Of a stretch of 64,000 bases of DNA, positions 48,350-58,297 are shown in pieces. Position numbers and translations under genes: made by a program. The DNA comes from Thraustochytrium sp. TN22 (lineage: Eukaryota; Sar; Bigyra; Thraustochytrida; Thraustochytriidae): NCBI GenBank assembly GCA_013306675.1, contig JABLUY010000090.1:1-64000 (forward strand). The letters run 5' to 3'. Position 1 is the first letter of the stretch; each line of letters opens with the position of its first letter. The notes under the pieces are model-generated. The model worked only from the letters and a program-made list of their open reading frames with translations, was not told the DNA's origin and did no database searches.

Positions 48350-51300
48350 ATGCTGCGGTACCCGGCGCTCGAGGAGTCGAGTTGGCTATCGCAGGCCGGC
48401 TCGGACTGGATAGGCCATGCCGTACAGCTGCCGCTCATGCTCCAGCTTCGGCCGTGGGCCCGGAAGATCAACTTCAGCGCGAAGGGCAAGTCCAGCCGCG
48501 AGACAGGGCGTGGGTCTCGCGTGGCGTCTCGCGCAAGCCTCACGCACCAGACGAGCGAGATGTCCATGACGAGGACAAATTCGCACCTGCTTGCGAGGCC
48601 CTCCAGCTCCCGGTCAGGTGTTTACGTGCCCGTGTTTGGGCATGGTGCCACGAGGGACCCTGCCAAGACCGCGGCCAGCATAAGCATCCAGCGGTGGTGG
48701 CTGCAGCGGGCCCGTCGGCTCGCCTTCTGGCGCCGGCGCGAGACGGTGGCACGTATAGTTTCCGACGTGAAGATGGTCGTGCGCCAGGCCGGCTCAGAGC
48801 GGGCAGATGAGCTGGCCTTCCAGCTCGCGCGGCTTACGCCGGGGTGCGTTCCGTGCGCAATCAAGTCGCACGGGGCACGCGCGCTGAATGCTGGTTCGAG
48901 CATCCGCATGGAAGGCGCCGCGGTAGCCGTGCGCTTCGGTGGTCTCATCTCGTTCATAGATGTGATTGCGGCGCAGGACGCGCAGACGCAGAACACGACA
49001 CGGATCAGAGCACAATCCAGGACTGCAAGCACTAGCTCTGGCCTCATGTACCAAGCACCAATGTCTGGCGAGGTGCCAAAGGGCCCTTCCGCAGCGCACG
49101 TCGCCGGGCGCACCTGGGACGCCGTGATGACCTGCGTAGATCGGTACGACGGCGACGTGATCCAGGTCAACGGCGATGAGCTGCTCATTTTGGTCGTGCA
49201 TCGGAAATGCTTCTCTGCTACCAAGGCAGGGTCTCGGCTCCAGTCGCGCCCAGCATCTAGGGCGCCACACGACGAGCGTGCCGACTGCGAACGCCGCGCT
49301 GTGCGGCTGGTGGTGGATTTGGCACGTATCTTTCGGACGCTGGAACTCGAGGCCGGGCTGGACTTCCAGGCGCACGTGCATCCGACATTTGGCGTCGCCT
49401 ATGGTGATGTGAGCTCGTGTGTGGTGTCAGGCCGCCATACGCGCAAATTCCTAGTCCCGACGGGCACGGCTTGGGGCATTGCTTCGGAGCACCTGAGTCT
49501 CGCGCGAGATGCGGATCTCATCCTCGACATCACGCTTGATGCAAGCAAGCCGTTCCTGCTGCTCTCCTCAACTTATGCGAGGCTCGAGCTCGGCCCAGGT
49601 GTTTGTGCCGAGCTGTGGAGGTTGACAGATCCGCAAAGGGCATCTCCGGGGTCCGCTGCGCAAGCCTACACGATCAATGGCGCACCGGTGAGCGGATTCG
49701 GCCAGCATGGCCGCCACGCGTCAAGCGACATGTGGCACGACTTGAGCACGTCGAGTTTCCAGCATCGCGTCATGTACGGCTCGATGAGCAGCATGCAAGA
49801 GCCGGTGTCTTCGTTCCGCGCGCAGGGAAGCTTCAGAGCCAGGAACTACTCGTCCACGCTGCAGGAATCATCCTCCAAGCGCAACTTGTTGGAGTCGCTC
49901 TATGCGAACGGGTTTGCGTCCTCGCTTCGCGCGCAAGGGAGCTACGGAGCCATGGATAGCTCGTCTATGCATCTTCAGGAATCCTCCTCAAAGCGCAATC
50001 TGCTGGAGTCGCTCTCTGAGAAAAAGGCTGAGTCGGAGGGTGGTGCAAGTGCCGGTGCCCGGGGGGAATCCACCACTTCCACCTCGCGCACATGGAACCA
50101 CGCAGACATGCTCGCTGAAATGAGCCGCTTTGCGCCGATGCACACTGTGACGAGCATTCTGAACGGCTCGCTCACTGCTCAGGCTCGCAGGCAAGTCGTG
50201 AGCATCGTTCACGTGCATGTCGCCAAGCCACTCGGCGGGACACCATTTGGATCTGGACAGGGTGCGGGAGGTGAGGAGGCAGAAGATGCTGGACCGCATA
50301 CGTTGCAACGCGTCACCTCGCTGCTGGAGACGCTTCTCTGCGAGATGGATGGCGACCTCCTCAGCGCGTACCGGGACGGTGTCGGCGACTACCACCTCGC
50401 CGTGAGCATTGGCCTCGGCTCCGCGCATTCGGAACGCGCAGCGTGCTGCTTTGCCATCCGGGCGAGTGAATGGCTCGCGGACGACGGTCTTCGTGCCTGC
50501 CTTGGCGTGTCCACGGGGTCATGCAAGGTGGGGCTTCTCGGGTGTGAACGGCGAGGCAGCTTTGTGATCATGGGCGCAGCTGTCCACCTCGCGCGAGCCC
50601 TGGCGAAGAAGGCTATGAAAGGAGCCAGGGAGGCGCAGCACTGGCCGGTCGTGCTCGTGGACAATGTGACCTTCATCGGGCTCCCCCTTTGGAGTCCGCA
50701 GTCCTTCGTAGTGGGCGAGCTCTTCATCGAAGGCTTTGACGAGAACATGCAAGCCTTCCTTCCGGTTACCGCACGCACGGGTGACCTCAAACAGTTCGAG
50801 GACACCGGGATCATTCTTGCGCTCTCCGTCATCGGGAGCGCTCAGCAGGTGAGTGTCACGGACGCCGCGGAGGACGTCAAGGCCCATCGCATGGCGCAGC
50901 GGCAGCACCGCGACCAGCTGCAAGAGGTCTCGCGGCTCGGGATGAAGCTTGGCAGCGAGCGTGCCGAGGCCGCGGAGCAGTGCCTCCAGGTCGTTGCGGT
51001 GATGGGAGTGGTGAACACGGAGATCGACAGCGGGATCCTCGTGCTGGCGGTGCAAGACAGGATGCCAGCTTCGTTTGCGTACGATGCACTCGAGGTACTG
51101 GAGAAGTCGCTGCAACTGCTGCGAAAGCTGGGCAAGCAAAACTACGTCATCAACGACCTGGAGAACTGCATCATGCCTATCTATCGCGATCTGCTGCCAA
51201 GCTATCGGGCGGAGATGCACCATACGCTTGCATCCCTCTACGAGATGCGCCTACTCCAGGGCAACGTGTCGGCGTGGTCGGTGGAGGCTGCACATATCGC

Positions 51301-52180
51301 AATTGGGACGCACTTGGCTCACGCGGGCCACAGCCGGGGGCTGGACGCAGCCACGCACCTGAACCAGGCGCTCAGCGGCCTGGCTAGGAGCAACCCACCT
51401 CGAGCCGCAATCTTTTCGCGCCAGGCGTACGCTCAAACCCTGGCCTGGGCCAAGGTGCAGGATGCCGCTGGGGAGCGAGCCGTGGCAGAGTCGCTCATGT
51501 TGACTTCTCGCATCGCGAACCGCGCCGCGAAGCGGGATGTGGCAGCCGCTGCCTGCATCGCGTGCCTGCGAAGCTTCTCTGCACTGGCACCGCTGCTCGA
51601 ACCTACGTGCGGACTGCAGCAGAGCGGCGAGAGCTGCGAGGTGCCCGAAGCAAAGGAGAGACCATTGTGCCGCTGCTTTGCCGTGCGCCGCAGCTTGCGC
51701 GCTCGCCTATTTGTCTTGGAGTCGCCCGACGCGGTGTCACGTACCAAGTTCCGCTGCATTGAGATCACCCTCGACGAGGACAACCGGCTCAACATATGCC
51801 CGATCAAAACTGCATCCGATGCGCACAGCATTCTCTCCGCGAAGCTTGCGGAGGGCCCGCACGATTTGGAGTGCAGCATGGTGCGCCTAGAGTCCGCAGA
51901 CGTCTTTGATGTTCTTGCTGCGAGCGAGCCTGTACATATCGACAACTACCTTCTGGTGCTCCGTCAGCGGCAGGTCTGCAAACTGGTTCTTGGCGGTCTC
52001 ATCCAGCTCAAGGGGCTGTCGCCGCTCCCGATGATCCATGGGGCAGATGAGGAATTCGTGACCGATCATGCACACTCTGTCACTAACCTGAGCGTATCTA
52101 TGACGCATGGGGCTGAGAGTGGCTACACGAGTCTGAATAACGGCAACGTGCCGTCTTCAAAGCTCTGCATGATTCAGTAG
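48350..52180 (+). CDS. ADCY10-like protein with two class III cyclase homology domains
   Basis: A 1276-aa protein from the ATG at 48350. An IQ-like motif (SIQRWWLQRARR) lies near residues 105-117, suggesting calmodulin binding. C1 (about 195-430) has GGLISFIDVIAA with Asp204 and NGDELLILV with Asp276, at the places of the two metal-binding Asp residues of soluble adenylyl cyclase. C2 (about 612-800) has DGVGDYHLAVSIG and GVSTGSCKVGLLGCERRGSF, resembling the sAC second domain, but its first strand (VSIVHVHVA) lacks the metal Asp. The linker holds a 37-residue tandem duplication (about 487-560). The C-terminal 450 residues are mostly helical, TPR-like. sAC makes cAMP in response to bicarbonate and Ca2+; activity of this protein is inference. 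Confidence 0.75.
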   Translation: MLRYPALEESSWLSQAGSDWIGHAVQLPLMLQLRPWARKINFSAKGKSSRETGRGSRVASRASLTHQTSEMSMTRTNSHLLARPSSSRSGVYVPVFGHGATRDPAKTAASISIQRWWLQRARRLAFWRRRETVARIVSDVKMVVRQAGSERADELAFQLARLTPGCVPCAIKSHGARALNAGSSIRMEGAAVAVRFGGLISFIDVIAAQDAQTQNTTRIRAQSRTASTSSGLMYQAPMSGEVPKGPSAAHVAGRTWDAVMTCVDRYDGDVIQVNGDELLILVVHRKCFSATKAGSRLQSRPASRAPHDERADCERRAVRLVVDLARIFRTLELEAGLDFQAHVHPTFGVAYGDVSSCVVSGRHTRKFLVPTGTAWGIASEHLSLARDADLILDITLDASKPFLLLSSTYARLELGPGVCAELWRLTDPQRASPGSAAQAYTINGAPVSGFGQHGRHASSDMWHDLSTSSFQHRVMYGSMSSMQEPVSSFRAQGSFRARNYSSTLQESSSKRNLLESLYANGFASSLRAQGSYGAMDSSSMHLQESSSKRNLLESLSEKKAESEGGASAGARGESTTSTSRTWNHADMLAEMSRFAPMHTVTSILNGSLTAQARRQVVSIVHVHVAKPLGGTPFGSGQGAGGEEAEDAGPHTLQRVTSLLETLLCEMDGDLLSAYRDGVGDYHLAVSIGLGSAHSERAACCFAIRASEWLADDGLRACLGVSTGSCKVGLLGCERRGSFVIMGAAVHLARALAKKAMKGAREAQHWPVVLVDNVTFIGLPLWSPQSFVVGELFIEGFDENMQAFLPVTARTGDLKQFEDTGIILALSVIGSAQQVSVTDAAEDVKAHRMAQRQHRDQLQEVSRLGMKLGSERAEAAEQCLQVVAVMGVVNTEIDSGILVLAVQDRMPASFAYDALEVLEKSLQLLRKLGKQNYVINDLENCIMPIYRDLLPSYRAEMHHTLASLYEMRLLQGNVSAWSVEAAHIAIGTHLAHAGHSRGLDAATHLNQALSGLARSNPPRAAIFSRQAYAQTLAWAKVQDAAGERAVAESLMLTSRIANRAAKRDVAAAACIACLRSFSALAPLLEPTCGLQQSGESCEVPEAKERPLCRCFAVRRSLRARLFVLESPDAVSRTKFRCIEITLDEDNRLNICPIKTASDAHSILSAKLAEGPHDLECSMVRLESADVFDVLAASEPVHIDNYLLVLRQRQVCKLVLGGLIQLKGLSPLPMIHGADEEFVTDHAHSVTNLSVSMTHGAESGYTSLNNGNVPSSKLCMIQ
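49808..50030 (+). repeat. In-frame 37-residue tandem duplication in the cyclase-like protein
   Basis: Two adjacent units share SSxRAQGSxxA ... LQESSSKRNLLESL, with a one-codon indel and several substitutions. They lie in the linker between the C1 and C2 domains. Confidence 0.85.
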
Positions 52181-52443
52181 TGTTTGAATGCAAGACCAAG
52201 GAAAATCAGCGTGACCTCCACGAAGGAACCAAAGAAGGAGAGAGAGAAACTTGCACGTGGCGTCCACGCCGCTACATGGCGTACACGCGGCTGCTCGAGT
52301 GAGGCGAGGAGAGAAAGAACTACGAAGCAGATTTCGAGCGCTTGCCGAAAAGTAAGAGCTGGTGATTTTGATTCAAGTCTGTGAAACGAGAATGAAGTTT
52401 GGCATCGAACTTGAATTTGGAGAGAAGAATTACTTGCTCACTG

Positions 52444-54456
52444 TCAGTCGGCGCGCATGCTGTGCGCGCGACTGGCAGTAGCCGCGAGAATGGCGAGGAG
52501 GCTGGAGGAAAGCGCAACGAGCGCCATGCCTTGCGGCGAGGAGGCGAAACGCCAGGACGCCGTGAACGGACACGTGGAAGCGGCAACCTGCGAGGCGGCA
52601 ACCTGCGAGGCGGCAATCTGCGCCGCCTCGGGCTCGGAGGAATGCGCGACGAGACCGAACTTTGCATCCAGCTCGCGGAAGAGGCCAATGTTGAGTCTGA
52701 ACGCCAGGACGGCCTCCTCTGACACGGCGCGCCGCTCCTCCGACGAGAGCTGCATGCCGTCCAGCGCCGAGCGGTACATGTTCTTGAAGGCCTTGGCGCT
52801 TGCGATCTCCGGAAACACGTAGAACGCCGTGCCAGCGTCGCCCTCCAGCGCCATGGCCTTGCGCGCCGCACGCTTGAGCGTCTGGCCACCGCTCAGGTCG
52901 CCCAGGTAGCGTGTGTAGGCGTGTGCGAGCAGCAGCAGCGGGCTCTGGGCCGCAATCTGCTTGAGACGGCCCACGTAGCAGTGCGTGGCGCGGGACGGCG
53001 TCAGCATGTCAGGGTGCGAGCGCCAGTCGGGCCCGAGGAAGAACGCGAGGTCCTCCTCGATGCGCGGCACGCGCTGCAGCTCGCGCGGGAACCAGACGGC
53101 ACGCAGCGCGGCAGCCTGCGGGCCCTTGCACGCCGTCTCGAAGGCGTCCTCGAGCGCGACGTAGACATGGTAGAGACGCACGAGGAAGGCGGCGTACTGG
53201 TCAGCGTTGATCCTGGCCTTGGCAAAGGTGCGGATGAAGGCGACATTCTCCGCCTCGCGATGCACTTGCATGGTCTCCTGCTTGAGCAGCGCCGAGAGCG
53301 AGAGCGAGAGATCGGCACCCGGCGCTGGAGCCGGAAGCGGCGTCGAGGCGGACTTGGGCCCGTCAACGAAAGGGCAGGCCTTTGCCGGAGCGGCGCGCGG
53401 CTCGGGCGTCGAGGCCTTGGTCGGCACGCGGAATGGGCAGGTCTTGCCGGCCTGCGGCCCTGGTGCAGCCCTGCTCGAGACCGGGCGCCCCGCCACGAGA
53501 CCGAACTTTGCATCAAGTTCGCGGAAGAGGCCAATGTTGAGTCTGAACGCCAGGACGGCCTCCTCTGACACGGCGCGCCGCTCCTCCGACGAGAGCTGCA
53601 TGCCGTCCAGCGCCGAGCGGTACATGTTCTTGAAGGCCTTGGCGCTTGCGATCTCCGGAAACACGTAGAACGCCGTGCCAGCGTCGCCCTCCAGCGCCAT
53701 GGCCTTGCGCGCCGCACGCTTGAGCGTCTGGCCACCGCTCAGGTCGCCCAGGTAGCGCGTGTAGGCGTGTGCGAGCAGCAGCAGCGGGCTCTGGGCCGCA
53801 ATCTGCCTGAGACGGCCCACGTAGCAGTGCGTAGCGCGGGACGGCGTCAGCACGTCAGGGTGCGAGCGCCAGTCGGGCCCGAGGAAGAACGCGAGGTCCT
53901 CCTCGATGCGCGGCACGCGCTGCAGCTCGCGCGGGAACCAGACGGCACGCAGCGCGGCAGCCTGCGGGTCCTTGCACGCCGTCTCGAAGGCGTCCTCGAG
54001 CGCGACGTAGACATGGTAGAGGCGCACGAGGAAGGCGGCGTACTGGTCAGCGTTGATCCTGGCCTTGGCAAAGGTGCGGATGAAGGCGACATTCTCCGCC
54101 TCGCGGTGCACTTGCTTGGTCTCCTGCTTGAGCAGCGCCGACAGCGGGACCGCCTCCGCGGCCGTCTGCGCCGCGCCTCCGACGCGTCGGTTGCCAATGG
54201 CCTCGAGCACGGCGTCGAGTGCGCTGCGCGCCGCCGCTGGGTTCCCCGCGCGCTCGTGCTCCTGCAGCGCCCTACGCACGAGTTCGTCCACGTCGAGCGC
54301 GGCGCGCTCGTCACGCATCCCCGCAAACGGGCAGCGCTTCTTCTCCGCGACCACGATCGCCTCCGCCGGCGCCTTGAACGCCGGGCACCTGGCCAGCGCC
54401 TCGCTGCGCACGCGCACTAGCGCCTCGTCCTTGCTCATCATCACCGGGCACTGCAT
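52444..54456 (-). CDS. Heme oxygenase with two catalytic domains and C-terminal membrane anchor
   Basis: A 670-aa protein from the first ATG at 54456. Heme oxygenase opens heme to biliverdin, CO and iron. Domain 1 (about 104-322) and domain 2 (about 386-604) each contain the proximal-His motif (KQETKQVHREAENV, His117; KQETMQVHREAENV, His399) and the distal-helix YLGDLSGGQTLKRAARKA. The two differ at only four residues within the duplicated block. Six Cys-Pro motifs, possible heme regulatory motifs, sit outside the domains at Cys3, 24, 42, 340, 361 and 629. A hydrophobic tail at about 643-662 followed by a short polar end fits a tail-anchored ER protein, as in animal HO-1 and HO-2. The usual enzyme has one domain of about 230 residues. 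It converges with the cyclase-like gene. Confidence 0.93.
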   Translation of the reverse strand: MQCPVMMSKDEALVRVRSEALARCPAFKAPAEAIVVAEKKRCPFAGMRDERAALDVDELVRRALQEHERAGNPAAARSALDAVLEAIGNRRVGGAAQTAAEAVPLSALLKQETKQVHREAENVAFIRTFAKARINADQYAAFLVRLYHVYVALEDAFETACKDPQAAALRAVWFPRELQRVPRIEEDLAFFLGPDWRSHPDVLTPSRATHCYVGRLRQIAAQSPLLLLAHAYTRYLGDLSGGQTLKRAARKAMALEGDAGTAFYVFPEIASAKAFKNMYRSALDGMQLSSEERRAVSEEAVLAFRLNIGLFRELDAKFGLVAGRPVSSRAAPGPQAGKTCPFRVPTKASTPEPRAAPAKACPFVDGPKSASTPLPAPAPGADLSLSLSALLKQETMQVHREAENVAFIRTFAKARINADQYAAFLVRLYHVYVALEDAFETACKGPQAAALRAVWFPRELQRVPRIEEDLAFFLGPDWRSHPDMLTPSRATHCYVGRLKQIAAQSPLLLLAHAYTRYLGDLSGGQTLKRAARKAMALEGDAGTAFYVFPEIASAKAFKNMYRSALDGMQLSSEERRAVSEEAVLAFRLNIGLFRELDAKFGLVAHSSEPEAAQIAASQVAASQVAASTCPFTASWRFASSPQGMALVALSSSLLAILAATASRAHSMRAD
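52650..54140. repeat. Duplicated heme oxygenase block (offset 846 bp)
   Basis: About 645 bp at 52650-53294 recur at 53496-54140, exactly 846 bp (282 codons) apart. By eye there are about ten base differences, so roughly 98% identity; four of the changes alter an amino acid. Confidence 0.92.
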
Positions 54457-55429
54457 CGCGCCCGCGCGCGCGTCCTCTGCGCCTCCTCCGCGGTCCAAGG
54501 CCGCGTCCTGCTCGCCGGGAGCGGGTCGCGCCGCCGCCGCCGCCTCCACGCCAGGCCAGGCCAGGCCAGGCCCGCCCGCCGCCAGCACCTCGCCGCGCGG
54601 GGCCGCCGCCGCCGCTGCCTGCCTGCCTGCCTGCTGCCCGCTGCCGCCGCGCGCGCGCCGCCGCCGCCGAGTGCAGGCCGAAGCGGGTCTGCCCGCGCGC
54701 GCCGCGCCGCCGCCTCGCCGCCGCCGCCGCCGTGGCGCGAACTTTCTTTTTGAACCTCTCTCTTGCTTGCTTGGCTGCTCAGCTCAGAGCAGGCTCAGGC
54801 TGCGCGCGCCACAGTGGAGCCCGCAGCCCGCCAGGTGCACGGCGCCGCGGCACTTGCTCAGGAGACTCGTCTGACTTGAACTCGCACGGGCCAAGTTGGC
54901 CAACCGGAGGGCGTTGCGCCCCCCGCCGCCTGCGGGCGGCCGCAGCTGCGGGGCGCTGCGGTGCGCGGCGTGGGGGCGCCGCAGCCGCCCGCGGCGGGGC
55001 ATCCCGGAGCGCTGTGGAGGCCGGCGCTGCTGCGCGGGAGGCGGCGGCTCAGCTCGCACGCGCTGGAGCGTGCGCGGAGCGTGCCGGCGCGAGCAGGCGT
55101 GGGCTGGCGCGCGGCGCGAAGCGAAGCGAAGCGCGAGGAGGGGGAGAGCAGCGTGGCCGCCGGCAGGCAGGAGGTTGAATAACTTACCGTGCAGCAGCAG
55201 TGCCGCCTTTCTGACCGCCGGGCCTGGAACTTCAAGTTTTATAACTGGCGAGGGCCTTTTGCCGACGCGCCGTGGTCTCAGGTCCGGGGACTCGCGCAGC
55301 GACAGCGAAACGCTGGCGAGAAAGGGGACAGAAAAGCGCGCGCTGCAGGGAGCGCCGGCCACGTGCGGTCTTATCTTTTAGCTAGTCTGTCCTGAACAAG
55401 TCTCATTCAACGCGAGGCAGGCAGGCACG
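54457..55429. other. Spacer upstream of the heme oxygenase gene
   Basis: No gene is seen in 973 bp. A (CCAGG)4 repeat lies at 54551-54570, about 100 bp upstream of the start codon. The rest is GC-rich without recognisable features. Confidence 0.6.
54551..54570. repeat. (CCAGG)4 pentamer repeat
   Basis: Four copies about 95-115 bp upstream of the heme oxygenase start codon at 54456. Confidence 0.75.
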
Positions 55430-56956
55430 TCAGGCCTCGTCCATGGAGGGAAGGTTGGCGGCAACAGCAAAGTCGCAGCCAGTGGCGGCGCGGATGTCGT
55501 CGAGGGAATGCTCCGGGGAGATCTCGACGAGCGTGAGGGTGCCGGTGACCTTGTCGACATCGAAGACGCCCATCTCGGTGATGATGCGGTCGACGACGGC
55601 GCGGCCAGTGAGCGGGAGCGAGCAGGAGTCGAGGATCTTGTGGGCGCCGCCCTTGGCGGTGTGCTCCATGGTGACGACGACGCGCGTGCCGGACGAGACG
55701 AGGTCCATCGCGCCGCCCATGCCCTTGACCATCTTGCCGGGGATGATCCAGTTGGCGAGGTCGCCGTTCTTGGCGACCTGGAGCGCGCCGAGCACGGTGA
55801 GGTCGACGTGGGCGCCGCGGATCATGGCGAAGCTCTCGGAGCTGCTAAAGGTGGCGGAGGAGGGCACCATGGTGACGGTCTCCTTGCCGGCGTTGATGAG
55901 GTCCGGGTCGACCTCGTCCTCGGTCGGATAAGGGCCGAAGCCGAGCAGGCCGTTCTCGGACTGCATCTCAATGTTGATGCCGGGCGGCAGGTAGTTGCTG
56001 GCCATGGTGGGCAGGCCGATGCCGAGGTTGACGTACATGCCGTCCTTGAACTCGCAGGCGGCGCGACGGATGATGCGCTCGCGGGCCGGGTTGAGCCCCT
56101 TGCTGGCAGCCTCGGGCGGGCGGTAGGTGGTGCGCTTCTCGATGCGCTTCTCGTAGCTCTCGCCCAGGATCAGGCGGTCCACGTAGATGCCCGGCACATG
56201 GATCTGGTCCGGGTCGAGCGAGCCGGTGGGCACGATCTCTTCGACCTCGACGATGGTGACGCGCGCCGCCTTGGCGCACTCCGGGTTGAAGTTGCGCGCG
56301 GTCTTGCGGAAGACCAGGTTGCCGCGCTCGTCCGCCTTCCACGCCTTGACCAGCGCGAAGTCGCCGGTGATGGCCTCCTCCAGAATGTAGGGCCGGCCGT
56401 TGAAGACGCGCGGCTCGCGCGGCGCGGCGCGGATCACCTCCGGCCCGTCCATGGCGCCGCCCGGGCCGAACTTGATGGGGAAGCCGCCCTCCTCAATGAG
56501 CGTGCCGGCCGCCGTCGGCGTGTAAAAGGCCGGGATGCCGGCGCCGCCGGCGCGCAGGCGCTCCGCCAGGGTGCCCTGCGGCGTGAGCTCCACCTCGAGC
56601 TGTCCGCTCAGGTATAGCTCCTCGAACTTCTTGTTCTCGCCCACGTATGAGGAGATCATGCGCTTGATCTGGCCCGACTGCAGCAGCAGCCCCAGCCCGA
56701 AGTTGTCCACGCCCGCGTTGTTGGACACGGCCGTCAGCCCGGACGAGCCCTTGCGCTCCAGCGCCGCGATCAGCTTCTCCGGGATGCCGCACAGCCCGAA
56801 GCCGCCCACCAGCAGCTTCGCGCCGTCCTGCACGTCCTCCACCGCCTCGTCCGCGCTCCCGTAAATCTTGTCGCTCCTCGCCCGCGTCGCCAACGCTCGC
56901 CGCCACGCCGGCAGCCGCGCCGCCGCGCGTGCACTCCGCGTCGCGCTCTGCATCAT
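55430..56956 (-). CDS. OXCT1: Succinyl-CoA:3-ketoacid CoA transferase (SCOT), mitochondrial
   Basis: A 508-aa enzyme that transfers CoA from succinyl-CoA to acetoacetate in ketone-body and acetate-type metabolism. The frame starts with an ATG at 56956. The first 30 residues ([20 protein letters not shown]) are Arg/Ala-rich without acidic residues, a typical mitochondrial presequence. The alpha half has [31 protein letters not shown] and [15 protein letters not shown]; the beta half has [15 protein letters not shown] and [18 protein letters not shown]. The catalytic glutamate is in [13 protein letters not shown], Glu334. Alpha and beta halves are fused in one chain, as in animals, and the length matches (about 520 aa). 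Confidence 0.96.
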   Translation of the reverse strand: MMQSATRSARAAARLPAWRRALATRARSDKIYGSADEAVEDVQDGAKLLVGGFGLCGIPEKLIAALERKGSSGLTAVSNNAGVDNFGLGLLLQSGQIKRMISSYVGENKKFEELYLSGQLEVELTPQGTLAERLRAGGAGIPAFYTPTAAGTLIEEGGFPIKFGPGGAMDGPEVIRAAPREPRVFNGRPYILEEAITGDFALVKAWKADERGNLVFRKTARNFNPECAKAARVTIVEVEEIVPTGSLDPDQIHVPGIYVDRLILGESYEKRIEKRTTYRPPEAASKGLNPARERIIRRAACEFKDGMYVNLGIGLPTMASNYLPPGINIEMQSENGLLGFGPYPTEDEVDPDLINAGKETVTMVPSSATFSSSESFAMIRGAHVDLTVLGALQVAKNGDLANWIIPGKMVKGMGGAMDLVSSGTRVVVTMEHTAKGGAHKILDSCSLPLTGRAVVDRIITEMGVFDVDKVTGTLTLVEISPEHSLDDIRAATGCDFAVAANLPSMDEA

Positions 56957-56969
56957 GGCCGCTCGCTAC

Positions 56970-57002
56970 GCTCTCGCTCTCGCTCTCGCTCTCGCTCTCG
57001 CT
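56970..57002. repeat. (GCTCTC)n hexamer repeat
   Basis: About five copies, 14-46 bp upstream of the SCOT start codon at 56956, so probably in the 5' leader. Confidence 0.85.
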
Positions 57003-58219
57003 GCGCTGCCTGCGCTGCCGTGGCCTGCGCTGCTGCTGCTCTCGCCCGCCGCTCGCGCCGCGCCGCCCCGCCCCGCCCCTGCGCGCCGCGCCTGAGCTTT
57101 GATCGAGGTTTGCGTCGTCGTCCCGCCGGATCCTGCTGGGGCAAAAGCAGAGCGAGCTAATTTCCGCCTCTGCCAGACCTCTGCGGCAGCGCGTATGAGA
57201 TCAAAGCGCCCCGATTTGGGTCCCGGCCCGGCCGGCGGCCACGCCTGGCCCAACCAGGTTCGAGGAGCTGCTCAACTAAAGCGAAAAGCTCTAGTAGCTA
57301 GCTGCAGTCTAGTCCACGACAAGAGCAAGCACATGGTGGGTGGCACGGCCGGCCGACCTGGGGCGCTCAGAGGCGGGCTTGACTTGACTTGACTCTGCGT
57401 GCCATTCTCTACTACGTGCGCGGACGCGAGATCTAAGAAGTCTGCGTCAAACTGAGAGAGGCAGGTAGGCAGGCAGGCAACAAAGGGCGAGGAGCGGCCG
57501 CGAAACACCACCGCGAAGGGAGGGGAGACACAGACACGCGTCTGAGTCTGAACCGTGAAGCGCCCAGCTTGCATGTTCGCGCTTGTAAGGCTCGTGGCGC
57601 TCTCGTGGCGCTCTCCGTGCCGCAGTATCCGAGACCCAAACAGACAACGCACGACGTGACGTCTTGACGAGCGTTACAATGACGATGTTGTCGAGAACCT
57701 GGGACGAGGAGGCGGCAGGTTCGCAGCGTTCAGGCGCGACAACCTGAGGATCACAGTCATGCCGCGTCTTGCCTGGCGGCAGTTTGGGCTCGATCACGGA
57801 GTGCTACATTCTAAAGGTGCCTGCCACACGTACGGCGGCTGTCAGCCTGAGTGTGAGTGCGCGTTCGGTCAGTGGGGGTGTCAGTGATTAGTGAAGAGCA
57901 TGTAGTACTGCTGGCAGTGGCAGGAAGCGAGTGAACTGGCGCACACCCTTACCTACCAGTGAGACCTCAGGCTCTGAGCTCACTGGCAGAAGAGACAGAA
58001 GAGCCGCAAAGAAGAGTCCCCGCAATAGCTTAGGTCTCTAGACTAGGCCTAAGAGAGGGCGACTCGACAGCGGCAACAGTCCAAGTCGTCGATTCCCTCT
58101 TTCGTCAGAGAGGGTGCGTGCGCCCGCCGGTTGGCGCGTGCGAAAGCTTGCGCAAGGGCAGCAGACTCCAAGGCCGCTTCGGACGGGCGCGACGAGGTGC
58201 GCTGCGCCGCAGGTCCGGT

Positions 58220-58250
58220 CGCGAGCGAGCGAGCGAGCGAGCGAGCGAGC
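58220..58250. repeat. (GCGA)n tetranucleotide repeat
   Basis: About seven copies, 48-78 bp upstream of the start codon at 58298. Confidence 0.9.
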
Positions 58251-58297
58251 AAGAGGCCGCAGGCAGCGCGGCGCCGGGGGCTCCAAGGGCATCAACC

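Larger units (their letters stand above)
56957..58297. other. Divergent spacer between SCOT and the 203-aa orphan
   Basis: No gene is seen in 1.34 kb. GCTCTC repeats (56970-57002) adjoin the SCOT start, and a GCGA tract (58220-58250) adjoins the orphan start. The middle shows nothing recognisable. Confidence 0.6.
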
